DNA of 64,000 nucleotides from Rhineura floridana (taxonomy: Eukaryota > Chordata > Lepidosauria > Squamata > Rhineuridae), in NCBI RefSeq assembly GCF_030035675.1, contig NC_084482.1:218077943-218141942 (forward strand), read 5' to 3'. The first letter of the stretch is position 1. Each line of letters opens with the position of its first letter. Both the position numbers and the translations under genes were made by a program. Positions 29,241 through 38,854 of the stretch are shown here, piece by piece. A model generated the notes under the pieces. That model made no database searches and had not been told where the DNA came from. It worked only from the letters and a program-made list of their open reading frames with translations.

Positions 29241-29400
29241 AGAAGCTTGGAGAAACTGCGGATTATAGGAGCTGTTGCTTTTTTAAAAAAAAAACTGCAG
29301 GAGCTCTAGAGAGAGCAAAACAGCAGCTGCCTCAAGGGAACACAGTCAAAACCCAATTTTGTATTATGAGATATAAAGGGTAATCCTATGCATGTTTACC

Positions 29401-29510
29401 CAGAGCTTGGAAAAGTTACTTTTTTGAACTACAACTCCCATCAGCCCAGTCTAGTGGCCATGCTGACTGGGGCTGATGGGAGTTTTAAAAAGTAACTTTT
29501 CCAAGCTCTG
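29401..29510. mobile_element. hAT-type palindromic MITE with perfect target duplication
   Basis: 110 bp bounded by CAGAGCTTGG and CCAAGCTCTG. The direct repeats TGTTTACC at 29,393-29,400 and 29,511-29,518 match at all eight positions, which fixes the family as hAT. It inserted into an older dispersed repeat (TAATCCTATGCATGTTTACC). Confidence 0.92.
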
Positions 29511-30077
29511 TGTTTACCTGGAAGTAGAGATGGAAGAGATATTCAAATCAGGCCTCATTTAAAGCCAAATTTATTGAATTCGTACATTCCAAAAGATTGC
29601 ACAAACTGAAACACCACTATCCTTTGAAATCCTCATGTATCCAAATTTTGTTATGCAGATTGCCAACCAGGTAATGTTTTTAAAATGCATTTATTAGGAG
29701 AAAGCATGCATAAAAATGAATGCACTGGTTAAGATAACACTCAGGATGCAAAGGAGCAGGACACCGTTCATGACCCATTCCACTCATCCCCTCTGAGTAG
29801 ATGGGAGTGTTTAAAATATCTCTTTCTTGAAACCTGTTGAGCTGTTTGGATGGAATACTTATGACTTCTAGGGGTAATGCTCCTGAACATGCAAGTTGCA
29901 CAGTCACACTGAGTGCAACCTCCTCTTTTAGCTGTGATCATTTGTGATTTGGTATGAGCCACCTTTGCTTCTTGGGTGTCATTTCCTGGAGTGGGTATTT
30001 GTAGGGGTTGGATGAACTTCTGTGTGACTTGCATTTGGGCAGCTTTGAAAAATGCCAGCTTTGCACCCAAAAGCAGG

Positions 30078-30255
30078 AGAGGGGACATAGCTTGGTGGCT
30101 TCGCATGCAGAAGGTCCTCTCAGGTTCAGTCAGGGGCATCTCCAGTGAAATGGATCACGAGGCAGGACTAGGAAAAGACTCTCCCTGATACTCTGGAGAG
30201 GAGCTGCTAGTCAGAGGAGACAATACTGGGCTGGATAAGCCTACGGTCTTCTAGA
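30078..30255 (+). mobile_element. tRNA-derived SINE, forward
   Basis: The head ATAGCTTGGTGGCTTCGCAT, continuing CAGAAGGTCC, is an eroded tRNA-like A-box region. The body (GGGAAAAGAC-like, CTCTGGAGAGGAGCTGCTAG, CAATACTGGGCTGGATAAG) is typical of a widespread squamate SINE. Confidence 0.75.
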
Positions 30256-30445
30256 AATTTGATTGTTTGCATTTCAAGCCTGAAATTGTGTTCCGGTAAG
30301 AAAGTGTCAATACATTAGTAGGGGCAGATGAGGTATGACTGACAGATGGGAGAGCAGGTGGAAGTGAGAATTCTGAGGGGAGTTTTAAAAAGAAAAAAAT
30401 TGGGGCTTGGCAGTTGTTTTTCGGAGGAGTTAGCAGGAAAACCCT

Positions 30446-30500
30446 ATTAATAGGGTCGCCATAAGTCGGAATCGATATGAAGGCAGTACACATACACATT
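30446..30500 (+). mobile_element. BovB/Sauria SINE tail fragment
   Basis: AATAGGGTCGCCATAAGTCG followed by GAATCGATATGAAGGCAGT is the shared BovB/Sauria 3' tail; nothing upstream of it is recognisable. Confidence 0.65.
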
Positions 30501-31199
30501 TAGGATTAGGGATCAAGAAGAGAACATTATTTAGAAGGGCTTGGGCTTGGGGGATTTCACTGGGATTAGTGGTGCAAGATAGTAGGTAAAATAGGGACAC
30601 TAATAAGTTATTCATTTATTGTAACATTCAACATCGTATATATAATCAAGTTCATTTGTTTGATTCAAAATCCCAACTTTCAGCTTGGTCAAAATTGCTA
30701 CCAAACTAAGGTCCTATTCTATACCTTTTCCTATACCAGTTTTACAGACAGATTACACCAGTGGCCACCTTTTGGGGACAAGGTGGTGGGGCTGAAACTA
30801 ATGGATCAGAGGGCATATCTGACCTAGGTGGAGGTGTACTTACTGGGGATTTCCTGATCCAGGCCCTTGGGAATTAGGAGTTGGTAATCCCAAAATACAG
30901 GAATCACAGTGCCCATTTCTGCAAAGAGATCCTTCCCCTGATACAGTCATGAGGATTCAAAACAGGGAATGACAGAGCCTATACTTCCTCGGATGCTTTC
31001 AAATGAGCTTGGGCAATTAGTAGAGTATTTTGGGATAGCCTCCATCATATTTTGAAACATAAAGGACAGTCATGGCAAATGAATTCTCATTTGCAGACAC
31101 ACATACTGATTCTTCTGTGCCTGGTTTCTTCTGTGTGACCTGACGGATGACTCGTATCAAGAGTGGGACAGGGTAAACGCATCTCTTCTGTTACCTGAT
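30501..31199. other. Intergenic sequence without a supported gene
   Basis: I see no coding frame, RNA gene or nameable repeat here. Confidence 0.5.
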
Positions 31200-31941
31200 G
31201 TTTCTGTGGCTTTTGATACTTTTGACTATGATATGCTGCTGGACCAGATCTGTGGAGTGGATATTGGGGGCACTGTTTTATGTTGGTTCTGTTCCTACCT
31301 GCAGGGTCGTGACCATAAAATAGCACTGGGGGATTCAGGGTAATGTCTTGGCCCTATGATCTTTGTGCTATGCTGTACAACAGGGCACAATCCTGTTGCC
31401 AGTGCTGTTTAACATCTGGGTGACACAATTGGGAATTCTCAGGAGGAGTTTGGGGGCAAAGTGTCATCACTGTCTGGAGTATGCACAGTTCTATTTCTCC
31501 ATAAACTCTGAGTTAGAAAAGGGGCTGAGCATACTATCGAACTGTGGATGAAGTTGTGGAATGGATGAGGGCTAATAAACTGAATGTGCACCCTGGGAAG
31601 ATGGAAGCACTGTGGGTGGGTTATGTCAGTGCCTGGGAGGTTGACCAGTTGCCTGTTCTGGATGAAGTTATTCTTCAGCTATGGCTGCTCTTAACTGGCT
31701 ATGGTGATTCATGCATTTCTAACCTCAATTATTGCAATGTGCTCCATGTGGGGCTACCCTTGCACCTGCTCCAGAAGCTCCAGCTGGTGCAAAATGCTGC
31801 AGCTAGACTGTTGATGGAGACAGACTACCACCAGCACATAAATCCAGTGCTTAAAAGTTTGCGCTGGCTGCCAAAATGTTACGGTGCCAGGTTCAAGATT
31901 CTAGAATTAATTTACAAGGCCCTTAACAACTTGGATCCAGG
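31200..31941 (+). mobile_element. Degenerate L2-clade LINE relic
   Basis: Broken frames encode VAFDTFDYDMLLDQICGV, VQQGTILLPVLFNIWV, then MRANKLNVHPGKMEALWVG and NYCNVLHVGLPLHLLQKLQL followed by QNAAARLLMETDYHQHINPV. These align in order with the intact L2 RT at 3,107-5,191, but with many changes, so the relic is much older. The poly(T) end of the reverse L1-like element cuts it off. Confidence 0.8.
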
Positions 31942-33500
31942 ATTTTTTTTTTTTTTTACAATAATTTTTATTCAAATTTTCATAAAACATACAAAACAAA
32001 ATCATAAAACATTCAAAGACAAAAAACAAAACAAAACAAAAATGATTAAACAAAAAAATAAAATGTTGACTTCCCATTTGTCGCAGATCAAATCAGTTGT
32101 AGGTCTACAATATATAACAATCCTGTCTCTTAAATTATATTATAAAATCACTTTCCTCCAGTAGTTATCTTAATTAATCATCAAATCTCATAAACATTAC
32201 TTTATTCTTTCCACAAAAGTCAAAGAGAGGTTTCAATTCTTTAAGAAATATATCTATCAATTTTTCTCCAAATAAACATGTCGATTAATCCATCTCGTTA
32301 ATAATAATAATAATCTTATTGTCATAACCATAGTCCAAATAAACATATCGATTAATCCATCTCATCAAAATCTGTTAGGTCCAATAATTTCAATAGCCAT
32401 TATTCCATTATCCATATTAATTCCATCTTCCATCTTCAATAGTCCTGTTAAGTCCAGTAATTTCAGTGTCCAATCTTCCATTATCAGTATTCCATAATAA
32501 TCTTGCTGTCATAGCCATAGTCATATAATAAGAGTCTGATGGGAATTTCCTCTATCCCAAATATTTTCTTGCCATCAATTCTGAATAAGTTGCTGAAATA
32601 TTGTTGTAAAGTCATATCTGTGTTCTTCTTTTTTACAAAATGCACTGGCTCATCTCTTGAGAGTTTTTCCATTGTCACATGGCTGCAGTTAATTCCATAG
32701 ATTTTCTCTATATCAAGCTCCATCACGTCATTCCAGTCCAGAAGATTATCCAAGCCATTGATAACTTTATCTCTAATATCTTCATTAATTTCTTCAGAGA
32801 TAACGTTAAATTCCAAACAGTAGATTTTATTTCTAATATCCATAAACTCCAGATCTTTTTCCAATTCCACATTTGTTCCAATCTCCAGGGCTTGTATCTT
32901 CCCTTTATTTTTTCTTTTCTCATCTCTGATCTCATTCTCCTCTCTCACAGGATCCCCTATTTCTTTAAGCTCCTGCGTCATTTTGCTCAGTTCAATTTTC
33001 AGCTCCTTACTGCCCTGTCGCAGGGTTTGTTTCGTTATCTCAATCTCATCCATTATTTTCTGAAACATAATTACTTCCAGATTCTCAGCCACTTTCTTGA
33101 TTGCCATTTTTAAAACCACGAAAACAAAACAAAACAAAAATAAAGAAGAACCACTTCTTATTTCAGCAACAATTGGGTTAATATTCCAGGCTTGATGACA
33201 TCACAGTATAAACAGAGCAGCCTGCCTTATCTCTCTATGTTCAAGAACACAAAACAAATTTAGTTCCCAGCATCAAAACAGTTAGTGGCGTCGTGAAGCA
33301 GCAGATTCGTCAAAATAAAATAGACCAAAAAGAGAATAGTCCCAGACAATATAATGTTCCTCGGAATAGAAATCCCTCTTCTGTTTATATCTTTAGAATG
33401 CACTTCCAGGACAGCTTTTTGCAATAGAAACAGAGATAAGCTGTTAATTTCGTGAATAACAGAGAAGAGTTATAGCTCACCCAGAAGTTCTGGCCATGCA
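31942..33500 (-). mobile_element. ORF1-only L1-like element (HAL1-like), reverse
   Basis: Starts on the plus strand with poly(T), the inverse of a TTTGAATAAAAATTATTGT plus poly(A) tail. It carries a single ORF1-type frame on the minus strand and a leader related to 24,820-25,140. No RT follows the ORF. The far (5') limit near 33,500 is approximate and I could not find its target-site duplication. Confidence 0.75.
32484..33107 (-). CDS. L1-like ORF1 protein of the reverse HAL1-like element
   Basis: 207 residues from the ATG at 33,107 (MAIKKVAENLEVIMFQKIMD). Coiled-coil-like N-terminus, then DIRNKIYCLEFNVISEEINE, LDWNDVMELDIEKIYGIN, RDEPVHFVKKKNTDM and IPIRLLLYDYGYDSKIIM. It has one copy of the C-terminal block that is duplicated in the element at 25,182-25,919. 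The frame is open throughout. Confidence 0.72.
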   Translation of the reverse strand: MAIKKVAENLEVIMFQKIMDEIEITKQTLRQGSKELKIELSKMTQELKEIGDPVREENEIRDEKRKNKGKIQALEIGTNVELEKDLEFMDIRNKIYCLEFNVISEEINEDIRDKVINGLDNLLDWNDVMELDIEKIYGINCSHVTMEKLSRDEPVHFVKKKNTDMTLQQYFSNLFRIDGKKIFGIEEIPIRLLLYDYGYDSKIIMEY

Positions 33501-33592
33501 ACGGTGGGAGAGGGGTTCCGATCAGGCAGTTACAGATGACAGCAACTGACACAGCCTGAGAGCAAAGGATGTGTACACATCCCCACCCCACC

Positions 33593-33674
33593 CCGAATCC
33601 TGGAAACTGTAGTTTACCCCTCTCAGATCTACAATTCACAGCACCCTTAGCGAATTGCAGTCCCCAGGATTGTT
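33593..33674. mobile_element. Short palindromic DNA-element remnant
   Basis: GAATCCTGGAAACTGTAGTTT and the eroded inverse GAATTGCAGTCCCCAGGATTG surround a short loop. It is the same family as 749-832, with the same flanking ATGCTTTAAATGCAT-like extension. Confidence 0.55.
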
Positions 33675-33689
33675 TTTTTCTGGGGATGG

Positions 33690-34399
33690 GTGGTTATGCT
33701 TTAAATGCATGCTGTGTACGCCACCAGACACCAAAGAGGCCTTGAGCCAGAGCAGCCCCACCCCCCAAATTGGGCATAGTAGATGACAGCATGCAAATGG
33801 AAACCTGAAGTAGAGTGCTGCTGAGCAGGAGATGGAGAGAGCAAAGAGTTAACTGCGGTTTTGTGGGGAGGGAAGGAAAATTTCCCGAAGGCCCCTTTCA
33901 GCCTCTGAGAGCTTCTCCATGCAGCCCAATGCAAAGGGGGCAGCCAGACTCCGCAGTCCCCGTTGCAGGAACCTCCACGAACCTCCTAGAGAGGGGGTTG
34001 GGGAGGAGGGGAGAAGTCGAACGGAACTCCTCTCCCACCCTAGCATGGCCGGGTTCGTTTGGGAACCTGAAGTGTCGGAAGTGTTAGCAAGAGGCCAAAC
34101 CTCTCAACTCTGCTTAATGTTCCTTTTTGGCTCCGGCTCTGAGATCGAGGCAGGGAGAGAGGAGGGGTACTGCAGCCTGACTGTCTAGGAGTTAAAGCTA
34201 GATTCCTAGAGAGGAAGGGCGTGTCCTCCAGAAGAAGGAAAAAAACGCCTCCCTGCAAAGTGCTTTCCTTCCCGGCTTCTCACATGGGGGCAAAAGTGGC
34301 CTTTGACCCTCCCAAGCGCTGTATCGGTGGCCCTTTGGGGATCTGGTGAGTCTCCCCCCCAGCCCCCATTTTGTGCATTGGGGTTAAGGGGGAGAGTGC
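33690..34399. other. GC-richer intergenic sequence without a supported gene
   Basis: Several short frames are open on both strands simply because the sequence is GC-rich. None shows a domain, signal peptide or splice context. I see no nameable repeat. Confidence 0.45.
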
Positions 34400-34462
34400 C
34401 ACCTTGGGCTCCTGCTAGGAGGAACGGTGGGATATAAATCAATCGATTGATTGATAGATAGA
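34400..34462 (+). mobile_element. LINE-type 3' tail fragment
   Basis: GCCACCTTGGGCTCCTGCTA followed by GGTGGGATATAAATC and a GATT/GATA run is the same tail type as at 13,829-13,895. Confidence 0.5.
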
Positions 34463-34524
34463 GGGCTTGCTCAGCTGATCCATCTGGGATCAGCTCCAAC
34501 AATGGTTCCTCCTCAAACTGGGGG

Positions 34525-34600
34525 GAGGTAAGGAGCGGGGTGCTGCAGGGCTCGGTCCTGGGTGCAGGGATCTTTAATATTTTTATTAATAACTTGGATA
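34525..34600 (+). mobile_element. CR1 RT fragment
   Basis: Encodes GVLQGSVLGAGIFNIFINNL, the conserved RT box with PQGSVLGPxLFNIFINDL-like spacing. It is very short and truncated on both sides. Confidence 0.65.
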
Positions 34601-34830
34601 AAATAACTTTCAGTCAGGTAACTACAAAATATTTTAGGCAGGAAATGAGTAATTAAGCAGAAATGGGGTTGCTTCAATAGTGAAAAGTGATGTAGCAAAA
34701 ACAATTACTTAAGTACTTGAAGAGTGCTATCATATCTCCCCTCAGTCTTCTCCAGGCTAAATGTGCCCAGTTCTTTCAGTCTCTCCTCATAGAGCTTTGT
34801 TTCCAGTCCCCTCATCATCCTCGTTGCCCT

Positions 34831-35189
34831 TGAAGTGGAAAACCCCATTTTCAGGGGTCGTGGTATTAGGATGTAGATGAGATGGGTGGAGACAGATGCT
34901 GTGACAAGACAAGATAGACAAGAGATGAGTACTTGCATTTTTGCATGGCGAATCACACGGGCAGGTGGGAGCGGGAAACAGGTAAAGCCCCTAACTGGCT
35001 ACCTTGGGACATGTGACTATGCCCTGTGCAGTCCTATAAAAACTTCTGATGTAGAGAAGGAAGGTAGTCTCCCACCACAGCACACTCTAGCAGGGTCTCC
35101 TTGCAATTGTAAGTATAATAAACAGCTGTAAGCTTCAACCTGCCTCTGTCGTTTCCTGGACAAGAACTCCATTGAGAAATTCCACTACA
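34831..35189 (+). mobile_element. Short solo LTR (ERV-like) in CR1
   Basis: The 359-bp element runs from TGAAGTGGAA to TTCCACTACA, so its termini are inverted repeats. It is flanked by perfect 4-bp direct repeats CCCT (34,827-34,830 and 35,190-35,193). It has CCTATAAAAACTT and, about 75 bp on, TATAATAAACAGC, in the order and spacing of an LTR promoter and polyadenylation signal. Four-bp duplications fit a class I ERV. A solo LTR without coding region. Confidence 0.8.
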
Positions 35190-35308
35190 CCCTCCTCTGA
35201 ATTCATTCCTGTTTGTCTTCATCCTTCTTAAAATGTGGCATCCAGAACTGGATGCAGTACTCAGGACGAGGCCTAACCAGTGCCAAACAGAGGGGGGAAA
35301 TGGAAATG

Positions 35309-35512
35309 GACTGCCTTCAAGTCGATTCCGACTTATGGCAACCCTCATGGTAAGTGGTATTCAGTGGGGATCTACCATTGCCTTCCTCTGAGGCTGAGAG
35401 GCAGTGACTGGCCCAAGGTCACCCAGTGAGCTTCATGGCTGTGTGGGGATTTGAACCCTGGTCTCCCAGGTTGCAGTCCAACACCTTAACCACTACGCCA
35501 CACTGGCACTCA
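35309..35512 (-). mobile_element. Sauria SINE, nearly full length
   Basis: Minus strand: tRNA-like head (AGTGTGGCGTAGTGGTTAAG as A box, GGTTCAAATCC as B box), the body TGGGCCAGTCACTGCCTCTC and the tail GTTGCCATAAGTCGGAATCG ending CTTGAAGGCAGT. It lies in a CR1 relic and next to a BovB 3' end, the LINE type that mobilises Sauria SINEs. Confidence 0.9.
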
Positions 35513-35671
35513 CACTTAATATGATTTGGAAACTGTACTTCTGTTAATGCAGCCTAAAATAGCATTTGCCTTTTTTTTTTTGCAGCTACAATGCACTGTT
35601 GACTCATATTCAGCTTGCTATCAACAATTCCAAGATCTTTTTTACATGTACACTGCTGAGCCAAGTGATGT

Positions 35672-36466
35672 TGTTGCTGTTCTTGTTATGTGCCTTCAAG
35701 TCGATTACAACTTATGGCGACCCTATGAATCAGTGACCTCCACAAGCATCTGTCATGAACTACCCTGCTCAGATCTTGTAAGTTCAGGTCTGTGGCTTCC
35801 TTTATAGAATCAATCCATCTCTTGTTTGGCCTTCCTCTTTTTCTACTCCCTTCTGTTTTTCCCAGCATGATTGTCTTCTCTAGTGAATCATGTCTTCTCA
35901 TGATGTGTCCAAAGTATGATAACCTCAGTTTCATCATTTTAGCTTCTAGTGATAGCTCTGGTTTAATTTGTTCTAACAACCAATTATCTGTCTTTTTCAC
36001 AGTCCATGGTATGCGCAAAACTCTCCTCCAACACCACATTTCAAATGAGTTGATCTTTCTCTTATCCGCTTTTTTCACTGTCCAACTTTCACATCCATAA
36101 ATGGAGATCGGGAATACCATGGACTGAATTAATGATCCTGACTTTAGTGTTCAGTGATACATCTTTACATTTGAGGACCTTTTCTAGTTCTCTCACAGCT
36201 GCCCTCCCAAGTCCTTGCCTTCTTCTGATTTCTTGACTATTGTCTCCATTTTGGTTAATGACTGTGCCGAGGTATTGATAATCCTTGACAAGTTCAATGT
36301 CCTCATTGTCAACTTTAAAGTTACATAAATCTTCTGTTGTCATTACTTTAGTCTTCTTGACATTCATCTGTAATCCCGGTTTTGTGCTTTCCTCTAACTT
36401 TCATCAGCATTCATTTCAAATCATTACTGGTTTCTGCTAGTAGTATCGTCTCGTCTGCATATCTTA
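35672..36466 (-). mobile_element. BovB LINE 3' fragment, copy 2 with complete tail
   Basis: Counterpart of 1-742, with the true 3' end visible: GGTCGCCATAAGTTGTAATC then CTTGAAGGCACATAAC and AACA-type repeats. On the minus strand 35,686-36,120 is open and encodes [20 protein letters not shown], then SWTVKKTDNW-like and [20 protein letters not shown] motifs. 5'-truncated within the RT active-site region. Confidence 0.87.
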
Positions 36467-36472
36467 AATTAA

Positions 36473-36556
36473 AAGAATCCTGGGAACTGTAGTTTTCCCC
36501 TCACAGAGCTACAACCCTCAACACCTTTAACAAACTACAGTTCCCAGGATTCTTTT
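36473..36556. mobile_element. Short palindromic DNA-element remnant, copy 2
   Basis: Counterpart of 749-832, with the same GAATCCTGGGAACTGTAG arms. Confidence 0.6.
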
Positions 36557-38143
36557 TTGAGGGGAGGGGATATACTTTAAATATATTCTATGTATGCGGC
36601 CTGTGTCAACACTTTTTATCAAATAAAAATGAAGGAATATTCAACCATTGCACTCGGTTTTGGACGTAATTGTGAGAACGCTACCGAGCGGCCTTGAAGA
36701 TCATACTGCAGCTGGGGATTTGAGTTTCAACTTGCTCGCAAGCTTAGAGCTGTGTTTGCAACTGAAAAGCAATTGTAACTGGAAGCAACTTACAAGGAGC
36801 ATTACAAGGAATATCTCAAGTGATAGGACAAGATTATTAGTCATAATGACAACTACAGTTATAGCATTTGAGAAATAAGGCAATATAAGGTTGCTATTCA
36901 CCTTTTGACTCTTGAACTATTCCTGTCCTCTGAAGTAAACATTTCTGTCCTCTGAAGTAAACACTGCCGGTGAATATCTGTGAGAAAATATATGTGAGAA
37001 ACTTTTCAGTAAGCCTGTATTTTATCATCTATGACTCAGCAACTCTGAGTTGAAGACGAAGCCAATTTAATATCACCCAACAAGAGAACTGACATAGGAC
37101 AGCTGTGTTGCTTTACGGCGGCCATTGTTTGGCTGGGTTATATTAGTGAGATTCTGTGGAAAACCTGCTCTTCCTCTGCTTCAGCTGATACTGGCTCACC
37201 ATTACAAATTCAGGCTTTAAGAGATATAACCATCTACAGATATTCGAGAACATCTGTAAGGAGAGATACCCATCAAATAACATCTATATATGAGAGATAC
37301 AGCTAGCGGATATTAATCATCTAACTGGAACCACGAAATTGCCCTGTTTTTGGCATCTCCACGACTGGCCAGGCTACTATGAGGATTGTATTATCATATT
37401 TAGAGCAGCGCAGGCCCCTAAAGACAGCTGCCACACCATGAATTGAATCTGGTGGTGGCCAGGAAGAAGGTGACATCCCCAGCAGGCGAAACCCTTTCAT
37501 CGGCTGCTAGTCAAAAAAACCGCTATACAGGAATTTCCATCTACTGCTCCGACCTACCAGCTGGAGACGAGTGACTTGTAGCGGAGAATTGGATGCCTGT
37601 TGGACTTAAGATATTCTGGTGCTGTTTTGGGGTGGGGGGCTTGCCTGATTGGCGGATAAGGAAGGGGCATGTGCAGACCAGAGGGGGGTACCGTGGGGAG
37701 GGTGGGGAGCCACAATATTAAAAGGCTAGGCAGCAGATCCTGGAAAGGTGCGGGTGGCAGGCCGTGCCAGTTTAGGGGAACAAGGGATAGATGCATAATA
37801 TCCATTCTGGGCCTGTCCATAACCAGAAGATAACTGGGGGACGCAGGACTCCATCTGACCTTCGACTGCTGTTATGTAACGCCAGGTCTGTGGCCCAAAA
37901 AACAACGCTCATCCATGATATGATTCTGGATGAGAACGCAGACCTGATGTGTATTACGGAGACCTGGCTGGATGAGGCCTCAGCTCCTACGCTTGAGGCC
38001 ATGTGTCCAGCTGGTTTCCGATACGCATAGCAGCCGAGGGTTGGTAGGCGGGGAGGGGGAGTGGCAGTCATCTATCGGGGGTCCTTGGTTTTCGTCAGAC
38101 CCCCTCTCCATGAGACCAAGTTTGTTGACTGCATGTACTTCCC

Positions 38144-38374
38144 TGAATGTATTCCGCCAAGCTTTGAAGACCTGGCTCTTCAGACAGGTCTTTGGGACTT
38201 ATGGGGAGGGTTAAATTTTTACGATGAATAGCCTACTACTCTGTACTGGAACTGTTTTATTGTTTTATTGTTATATTGTATTTTATGATGTATTTTATTA
38301 TGATGTAATGTATTGTTGTTAAATTGTACGTCGCCTAGAGTGGCCATTGGCCAGATAGGCGACCCACAAATTAA

Positions 38375-38423
<49 letters not shown>
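38144..38423 (+). mobile_element. Nested L2 3' end, copy 2, with expanded (ATT)n
   Basis: Counterpart of 2,420-2,675. The ATT microsatellite is 24 bp (eight units) longer than in copy 1; three substitutions lie near 38,189-38,263. Confidence 0.85.
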
Positions 38424-38424
<1 letters not shown>

Positions 38425-38854
38425 TGGAGGTTGGGCCCAAAGGGCAGTTTAGGGATTCTACTTGTGTACCGCCCACCCCGCTGCACAGCAGACTCCCTGA
38501 CCGAGGTGCTTGAGGTGATCTCGGGCGTGTGGATGCTCTCCCCCAGCCTACTGGTTTTGGGGGACTTTAATGTGCACGCCGAGGCCGTCCTCACTGGAGC
38601 CCCTCGAGATTTCATGGAAACCATGACTTCCTGGGAACTGCACCTCAGTAATACGGGGCCCACCCATGTAGCTGGTCATGCTCTTGACCTTGTGTTTGTC
38701 TTGGGAGGGGAGGGAAATGATCTGGAAATGGGGACTGTTGTTTCCAACCCCGTGTCATGGTCAGATCACTACCTGGTGAGTATGGACCTCTTAATGCCAC
38801 ACACCCTCCGCAGGGGACAAGGATCTATTAGGATGGTCCGTCCCAGACGCCTGA

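Larger units (their letters stand above)
34690..35671 (-). mobile_element. CR1 LINE relic carrying a solo LTR and a Sauria SINE
   Basis: On the minus strand the CR1 reading runs SKLNMSQQCIVAAKKK, then (across the SINE) RPRPEYCIQFWMPHFKKDED, then (across the LTR) RATRMMRGLETKLYEERLKE and LGTFSLEK. The frame has at least one stop. This ordering shows that the LTR (34,831-35,189) and the SINE (35,309-35,512) both entered a pre-existing CR1. Confidence 0.85.
1..35724. repeat. Tandem duplication unit, copy 1 (~35.73 kb)
   Basis: Position 1 matches 35,725 and the match continues collinearly to the end of the window. The offset moves only in small steps: 35,724 at the start, 35,748 after an ATT-repeat expansion, 35,747, 35,741 after a TG-repeat contraction, and finally 35,730. 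Every gene and transposon in the first 28.27 kb recurs in the second copy in the same order and orientation. The unit includes one V2R gene. The left boundary of this copy lies outside the window. Confidence 0.97.

Noticed and set aside
32679-33113. 144-codon open frame on the plus strand
   Set aside because: Antisense shadow of the L1-like ORF1 at 32,484-33,107.
33690-34399. CpG-island promoter of an unseen gene
   Set aside because: The stretch is only mildly GC-rich with few CpG dinucleotides, and no exon or domain lies nearby.
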